From contig NZ_JXQZ01000032.1 in the NCBI RefSeq assembly GCF_000878135.1, forward strand, positions 186,001 to 250,000: a stretch of 64,000 bases of DNA, given 5' to 3'. Of this stretch, positions 59,724 to 64,000 are shown one piece after another. Origin of the DNA: Frigoribacterium sp. MEB024 (GTDB taxonomy: Bacteria > Actinomycetota > Actinomycetes > Actinomycetales > Microbacteriaceae). Under the pieces are notes generated by a model that saw only the letters and a program-made list of their open reading frames with translations, made no database searches and was not told where the DNA came from. The translations under genes were made by a program, and so were the position numbers. The first letter of the stretch is position 1. Each line of letters opens with the position of its first letter.

Positions 59724-60491
59724 GTGACTGACACCGAGACGACCGGCACCGCTCCCGACCTCGCGGCCGTGGGCGAGCCGCCGGCCGCCTGGTGGCAGGC
59801 GCTCGGCGTCTTCGACCTCGAGACCACCGGCATCGACGTCGAGACGGCCCGCATCGTGACCGCCCACGTCGGCTTGATCGACGCCACCGGTGCGACGGTC
59901 GCGCACGGCGAGTGGTTGGCCGATCCGGGCGTCGAGATCCCCGAGCAGGCCAGCGCCGTCCACGGCATCTCGACCGAGCGGGCCCGAGCCGAGGGGCGAC
60001 CGGCCGCCGAGGTCGTGGCCGAGATCGTCGCGGCCATCCGTGCCGTCTTCGCTCGCGGCGTGCCGTTGGTCGTCTACAACGCGCCCTACGACCTCACGCT
60101 GCTCGACCGTGAGGCCCGCCGCCACGGTGTCGAACCTCTCGGCGAGGTGGGCGAGATCGGCTGCGTCGTCGATCCGCTCGTCATCGACAAGGCCGTCGAC
60201 ACCTACCGCAAGGGCAAACGCACCCTCGAGGCCGCCGCAGCCGTCTACGGCGTCTCGCTCGACGACGCCCACGACGCCGGGGCCGACGCGATCGCCGCTG
60301 GTCGCGTTGCCCAGGCCATGGCCAAGCGGTACCCCGACCGGCTCGACGTGCCCGTCACCGAGCTGCACGACCTCCAGGTCGGGTGGTGCTCGACCCAGGC
60401 CGAGAGCTTCCAGCAGTACATGCGCCGTGCGAAAGACCCCACCTTCACCGCTCACGGTGACTGGCCGCACCGCCCACTCCCGTTCGCCTGA
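59724..60491 (+). CDS. DEDDh 3'-5' exonuclease (DNA polymerase III epsilon-like)
   Basis: Exonuclease-domain protein of 255 residues. The four acidic residues and His are visible: GVFDLETTGID (D, E), YNAPYDLTLLDRE (D) and HDAGADAIAAGRV (H, D). The N-terminal 30 residues are a variable leader, and the C-terminal 50 residues have a Trp/Cys/Tyr-containing extension (VGWCSTQAESFQQYMRRAKD). In this lineage such proteins are annotated as DnaQ-like proofreaders or RNases; which applies is open. Transcription probably starts at the GTG. Confidence 0.88.
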   Translation: MTDTETTGTAPDLAAVGEPPAAWWQALGVFDLETTGIDVETARIVTAHVGLIDATGATVAHGEWLADPGVEIPEQASAVHGISTERARAEGRPAAEVVAEIVAAIRAVFARGVPLVVYNAPYDLTLLDREARRHGVEPLGEVGEIGCVVDPLVIDKAVDTYRKGKRTLEAAAAVYGVSLDDAHDAGADAIAAGRVAQAMAKRYPDRLDVPVTELHDLQVGWCSTQAESFQQYMRRAKDPTFTAHGDWPHRPLPFA

Positions 60492-60557
60492 ACGGGGTCG
60501 TGCCCCGAGTCCCCTCGGGTCCACCCGGCCTCTCGTGCTCTCCACGTGACCCGCCGT

Positions 60558-60602
60558 GGCGTCCCCACCCGGGGCGTCCCCACCCGAGGCGTGTCCGCCC
60601 GG
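60558..60602 (+). repeat. 15-bp tandem repeat, three copies
   Basis: Units GGCGTCCCCACCCGG (60558), GGCGTCCCCACCCGA (60573) and a diverged third (60588), in the gap between convergent exonuclease and L31 genes, next to the L31 terminator. Confidence 0.85.
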
Positions 60603-60611
60603 GTACGCGAA

Positions 60612-60641
60612 AGAGGCGGCCCACCGAAGTGGACCGCCTCT
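60612..60641 (-). terminator. Terminator of the L31 gene
   Basis: A 13-bp stem with one mismatch (60612-60624 with 60629-60641) around a CGAA loop; on the minus strand it is followed by TTTCGCG. Confidence 0.75.
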
Positions 60642-60662
60642 GACGGGGTTGCGGGCCGAAGC

Positions 60663-60911
60663 CTACTTGCCGAAGTTCTTGTAGCGCGAGTTGAACTTCT
60701 CGACGCGACCGGCCGAGTCGAGGATGCGCTGCTTGCCCGTGTAGAACGGGTGCGACTCGGACGAGATCTCGACGTCGATGACCGGGTAGGTCTCACCGTC
60801 GAGCTCGATGGTCTTGTCGCTCGTCGTGGTGGAGCGCGTGAGGAACGTGGCGCCCGACGCGAGGTCCCGGAAGACGATCTGCTTGTACTCGGGGTGGATG
60901 TCGGTCTTCAT
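60663..60911 (-). CDS. rpmE2: 50S ribosomal protein L31 type B
   Basis: Large-subunit ribosomal protein of 82 residues. [20 protein letters not shown] and [19 protein letters not shown] are the L31 type-B signature. There is no CxxC, so this is the zinc-free paralogue that in many bacteria replaces the zinc form under zinc limitation. GGA lies close upstream of the ATG. I see no convincing Zur box in the 118 bases before the gene. It is monocistronic. Confidence 0.96.
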   Translation of the reverse strand: MKTDIHPEYKQIVFRDLASGATFLTRSTTTSDKTIELDGETYPVIDVEISSESHPFYTGKQRILDSAGRVEKFNSRYKNFGK

Positions 60912-61017
60912 GATTGTCCTAGGTCTAGCGAACGAGTGATGATGGTGAGTTCAGGAGGCACGCGCAGCGACGCTGCGGACCAGCTGTCAACGATACCAGA
61001 CCGACGGCCCGGATCGT

Positions 61018-61028
61018 AGGAGGCGCGG
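61018..61028 (+). repeat. Dispersed 11-mer copy between L31 and the ABC ATPase
   Basis: Exact AGGAGGCGCGG, extended to GGGTC, one base short of the ABC gene stop codon. Confidence 0.85.
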
Positions 61029-61029
61029 G

Positions 61030-61815
61030 TCAGCCGGCCGCGCGGGCCGAGTACCGGCCCCCGTCGGACTCGACCCGCAGCTCGACGCCGAAGGTCGCGC
61101 CGAGGGTCTCGGCGGTGATGACCTCGTCGAGCGGACCGGCGGCCACGACGGAGCCGTGGTCGAGCAGCAGGGCGTGCGTGAATCCCTTGGGGATCTCTTC
61201 GACGTGGTGGGTCACCATGACGATGGCCGGAGCACCCTCGGACGAGGCGTAGCCCGACAGCATCTGCAGCAGCTCTTCGCGGGCGCCGAGGTCGAGGCTG
61301 GCGGCCGGCTCGTCGAGCAACAGCAGCTCGGGGTCGGTCATGACCGAGCGCGCGATCTGGACCCGCTTCTGCTCGCCGTCGCTCAGTTCGCCGAAGGTAC
61401 GGTCCGCGAGGTGGTCGAGCTTCCACTCGTCGAGCACGCGGTGCGCCCGACGGACGTCGACGCCCTCGTATTCTTCGTTCCAGCGCCCGGTGACCGAGTA
61501 GGCGGCCGTCAGGACGACGTCAACGACCTTTTCCTTAGCCGGGATGCGCCGGGCGATGGCCGTCGAGGCGAAGCCGATGCGCGGCCTCAGGTCGAACAGG
61601 TCGACGGAGCCGAGATCGGAGCCGAGGATGCTGGCCTCGCCCGAGGACGGGTGGCTCTGCGCGGCGGCGACCTGCAGCAGGCTCGTCTTGCCGGCACCGT
61701 TCGGGCCGAGCACGACCCAGCGCTCGTCGGAGTCGACCGTCCAGGTCAGTTTGTCGACGACGGCGGTGCCGCCTCGGACGATCGAGACATCGGTGAGCTG
61801 CAGGACGGTAGGCAT
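61030..61815 (-). CDS. Stand-alone ABC ATPase (ModF/YlmA-like)
   Basis: ATP-binding cassette protein of 261 residues. Walker A GPNGAGKTS (about 38-46), a Q-loop region RIGFASTAIARR, signature ELSDGEQKR, Walker B LLLLDEPAASLDL and H-loop MVTHHVEEIP are present. No permease gene is adjacent, and the signature LSDGEQ is variant. Similar single ATPases are widespread in actinobacteria with unknown partners. It is 10 bases downstream of glgA and possibly co-transcribed. Confidence 0.9.
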   Translation of the reverse strand: MPTVLQLTDVSIVRGGTAVVDKLTWTVDSDERWVVLGPNGAGKTSLLQVAAAQSHPSSGEASILGSDLGSVDLFDLRPRIGFASTAIARRIPAKEKVVDVVLTAAYSVTGRWNEEYEGVDVRRAHRVLDEWKLDHLADRTFGELSDGEQKRVQIARSVMTDPELLLLDEPAASLDLGAREELLQMLSGYASSEGAPAIVMVTHHVEEIPKGFTHALLLDHGSVVAAGPLDEVITAETLGATFGVELRVESDGGRYSARAAG

Positions 61816-61825
61816 GGTCCTCAGC

Positions 61826-63010
61826 CTAGTTGAGCAGTCCCTCGTAGATCCCCAGCGTCTGCTCGGCGATCCGCGACCACGAGAACTCTTCTTCGGCCCT
61901 CATGCGGCCGGCTCGTCCCATGAGGCGGGCGAGTGCCGGGTCGGAGACGACCTCGGTGAGGGTGGCCGCCAGGTCGGCCACGAAGCGGTCGGGGTCGACC
62001 GGGGTGCCGGTGCCGTCCTGCACCTGGTCGAGGGGCACGATCCGGCCCGTCAGACCGTCCGCGACGACCTCGGGGATGCCGCCCGTGTCGGACCCGACGA
62101 CGGGAACGCCGCAGGCCATCGCCTCGAGGTTGACGATGCCGAGGGGTTCGTACACCGACGGGCAGACGAAGGTGGTGGCGGCGCTCAGCACCGCACTGAG
62201 CTGGTGACGGGGCAGCACGGTGTCGATCCAGACGACCCCGGTGCGTTCCTCTTGGAGCTCGCGGACCAGGCCCGTGACCTCGGCCATGATCTCGGGTGTG
62301 TCGGGCGCCCCGGCGCAGAGCACGAGCTGCACGTCGGCGGGCAGCAGCTTGGCCGCGCGCAACAGGTACGGGAGGCCCTTCTGGCGGGTGATTCGACCGA
62401 CGAAGACGACCGACGGGCGATCGGGGTCGATGCCCAGGCCCCGGACCAGCTCGGCGTCGTCGACGCGCTGCCACCCCTCGAGGTCGATGCCGTTGTAGAC
62501 GACGTGGACCTTGGACTCGTCGATCGACGGGTAGGAGCGCAGGATGTCGCGTCTCATGCCGTCGCTGACGGCGATGACGCGGTCGGCGGTCTCGTAGGCC
62601 TGGCGCTCGATCCAGCTCGAGACGCGGTAGCCGCCGCCGAGCTGTTCGGCCTTCCAGGGCCGGAGCGGTTCGAGGCTGTGGGCCGTCAGGACGTGAGGGA
62701 CGCCGTGCAGCATCTGGGCCAGCTGGCCGGCCGCGTTCGCGTACCAGGTGTGGCTGTGGACGACGTCGGCTCCGGCGACGTCCTGGGCCATGGTGACGTC
62801 CACTCCCAGGGTGCGCAGGGTGGCGTTCGCCTGGTCGAGCTGGGGGAGGTCGGGGTACCCGGTCGTGTCGGGTTCGGAGTCGACCTCACCGAACGCCCGC
62901 ACCTGCACCTCGACGCCCTGACGCAGGGCCTTGACGAGTTCGACGACGTGGACGCCCGCGCCCCCGTAGACGTTGGGCGGGTATTCCTTGGTGATGACAT
63001 CGACTCGCAC
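61826..63010 (-). CDS. glgA: Glycogen synthase / alpha-maltose-1-phosphate synthase (GT4 GlgA/GlgM)
   Basis: Actinobacterial GT4 glucosyltransferase that extends glucan from ADP-glucose or makes maltose-1-phosphate. It has 394 residues. Start: ITKEYPPNVYGGAGVHVVEL with the KxGG-like nucleotide loop; then SHTWYANAAGQLA, the donor domain VVFVGRITRQKGLPYLL and the E-x7-E motif YEPLGIVNLEAM. GTG at 63010 is chosen because TACGGT (63023-63018) is seven bases upstream. It is divergent from glgC, the usual actinobacterial pair. Sequence alone cannot separate GlgA from GlgM function. Confidence 0.93.
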   Translation of the reverse strand: MRVDVITKEYPPNVYGGAGVHVVELVKALRQGVEVQVRAFGEVDSEPDTTGYPDLPQLDQANATLRTLGVDVTMAQDVAGADVVHSHTWYANAAGQLAQMLHGVPHVLTAHSLEPLRPWKAEQLGGGYRVSSWIERQAYETADRVIAVSDGMRRDILRSYPSIDESKVHVVYNGIDLEGWQRVDDAELVRGLGIDPDRPSVVFVGRITRQKGLPYLLRAAKLLPADVQLVLCAGAPDTPEIMAEVTGLVRELQEERTGVVWIDTVLPRHQLSAVLSAATTFVCPSVYEPLGIVNLEAMACGVPVVGSDTGGIPEVVADGLTGRIVPLDQVQDGTGTPVDPDRFVADLAATLTEVVSDPALARLMGRAGRMRAEEEFSWSRIAEQTLGIYEGLLN

Positions 63011-63057
63011 GTGGTTCACCGTAGTCGTGCGACCGCGAATCGTGCCATTCTGGCCCC

Positions 63058-64000
63058 ATGGCATCAAAGAAGATCTTCGGCATCGTCCTGGCTGGTGGCG
63101 AGGGCAAACGCCTGATGCCGCTGACCGCCGACCGCGCGAAACCCGCTGTCCCGTTCGGTGGCAACTACCGCCTCGTCGACTTCGCCCTGTCGAACCTGAT
63201 CAACTCGGGTCTTCGGCAGATCGTCGTCCTGACGCAGTACAAGTCGCACAGCCTCGACCGCCACGTGTCGCAGACCTGGAGCATCGAGGGCCTGCTCGGC
63301 GCCTACGTCGCCTCGGTCCCGGCCCAGCAGCGGCTCGGCAAGCGCTGGTTCGCCGGCAGTGCCGACGCCATCCTGCAGAGCCTCAACCTGCTGCGTGACG
63401 AGAAGCCCGACATCGTCGTCGTGGTCGGCGCCGACCACGTCTACCGCATGGACTTCTCCCAGATGATCGAGGCGCACATCGCCTCGGGCGCCGGGGTCAC
63501 CGTGGCTGCCATCCGTCAGCCCATCTCCCTCGCCGACCAGTTCGGCGTCATCGAGGTCGACTCCGACGACCCGACCCGCATCGGCCGGTTCCTCGAGAAG
63601 CCGACGGACGCCACGGGTCTGCCGGACTCCCCCGACGAGATCCTCGCGTCCATGGGCAACTACGTCTTCGACGCGGACGTCCTGATCGACGCCGTGCTGC
63701 GCGACGGCGAGAAGCCCGACTCGAACCACGACATGGGCGGCGACATCGTCCCCGACTTCGTGTCCCGTGGCGACGCGGCCGTCTACGACCTGAACCGCAA
63801 CGAGGTGCCCGGGGCGACCGAGCGCGACCGCTACTACTGGCGCGACGTCGGCACCATCGACTCGTTCTACGACGCGCACCGCGACCTGATCTCGGCCCTG
63901 CCGATCTTCAACCTCTACAACACCGACTGGCCGATCTTCAGCCAGCAGCTCAACTCTCCCCCGGCGAAGTTCGTCCGTGACGGCCACGGCAACCTCGGAA
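63058..64000 (+). CDS. glgC: Glucose-1-phosphate adenylyltransferase (cut by window end)
   Basis: Makes ADP-glucose for glycogen synthesis. The first 314 residues are present and the frame is open at the window end. Marks: [30 protein letters not shown] (pyrophosphorylase loop, Lys), [31 protein letters not shown] and [16 protein letters not shown]. The ATG is preceded by CATTCT at six bases (63046-63051), a poor but well-placed -10. It forms a divergent pair with glgA. Confidence 0.96.
   Translation, partial: MASKKIFGIVLAGGEGKRLMPLTADRAKPAVPFGGNYRLVDFALSNLINSGLRQIVVLTQYKSHSLDRHVSQTWSIEGLLGAYVASVPAQQRLGKRWFAGSADAILQSLNLLRDEKPDIVVVVGADHVYRMDFSQMIEAHIASGAGVTVAAIRQPISLADQFGVIEVDSDDPTRIGRFLEKPTDATGLPDSPDEILASMGNYVFDADVLIDAVLRDGEKPDSNHDMGGDIVPDFVSRGDAAVYDLNRNEVPGATERDRYYWRDVGTIDSFYDAHRDLISALPIFNLYNTDWPIFSQQLNSPPAKFVRDGHGNLG

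Overview
The window is a 64-kb, very GC-rich, densely coding stretch of actinobacterial chromosome. RbpA, HelY, PafB/PafC, MshC (mycothiol), class-II tRNA-Leu, TatA-TatC and a divergent glgA/glgC pair point to Micrococcales, most likely a Microbacteriaceae-type organism; I cannot name the genus. I see no integrase, transposase, phage gene or CRISPR array, and composition looks uniform, so this reads as core and clade-specific chromosome rather than an island.

Layout. 0-1.1 kb: end of a PTS-linked dihydroxyacetone kinase operon (dhaL, dhaM-HPr). 1.1-3.9 kb: a compact minus-strand operon of an unknown protein, FolE, a FolP2-type dihydropteroate-synthase paralogue and a RibD-C reductase. 4-8.4 kb: Nudix, an SDR lacking its usual Tyr, NfeD-stomatin-GDPD, and rbpA behind a SigR-like promoter. 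8.4-19.8 kb: lnt, helY, tatCA, pafCB, FKBP, trmI, HAD and PAC2. This is the usual actinobacterial proteasome neighbourhood, but the pup/proteasome cassette is missing between trmI and FKBP. 19.8-25.4 kb: a LuxR two-component system, mshC, uppP and an M20 peptidase. 25.5-25.7 kb: tRNA-Leu(GAG) followed by four hairpins. 25.8-35.6 kb: Tat-exported ferritin-like protein, hydrolase, aldo/keto reductase, acidic repeat protein, NDH-2, a TetR-controlled DHA2 exporter, a second MFS protein and a flavin monooxygenase. 35.8-39.5 kb: a complete osmoprotectant ABC importer. 39.5-46 kb: a long structured leader and a five-gene overlapping glycan cluster. 46-55.9 kb: helicase and DinB, an acyl-CoA-dehydrogenase-like/SGNH divergent pair, D-Ala-D-Ala carboxypeptidase, rRNA/tRNA methyltransferase, sirtuin and phosphatase. 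55.9-64 kb: glycosyltransferase, hydrolase, trehalose synthase, exonuclease, L31B, ABC ATPase, and glycogen synthase facing glgC.

Three window-wide signals deserve attention. First, the 11-mer AGGAGGCGCGG occurs 14 times exactly (7 per strand), and its 9-mer core GGAGGCGCG 33 times, far above base-composition expectation. One inverted pair forms a terminator, which resembles the behaviour of DNA-uptake sequences. Second, at least 16 genes carry a TANNNT-like -10 box 6-8 nt before the start codon, implying leaderless mRNAs; several of these boxes are built from the stop codon of the gene before. Third, regulatory elements match genes elsewhere in the window: a PafBC/RecA-NDp-like promoter on dinB, with pafBC encoded 34 kb away, and a SigR-type promoter on rbpA.

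All product names come from motif and family recognition by eye. No database search was run, and counts were made by reading.
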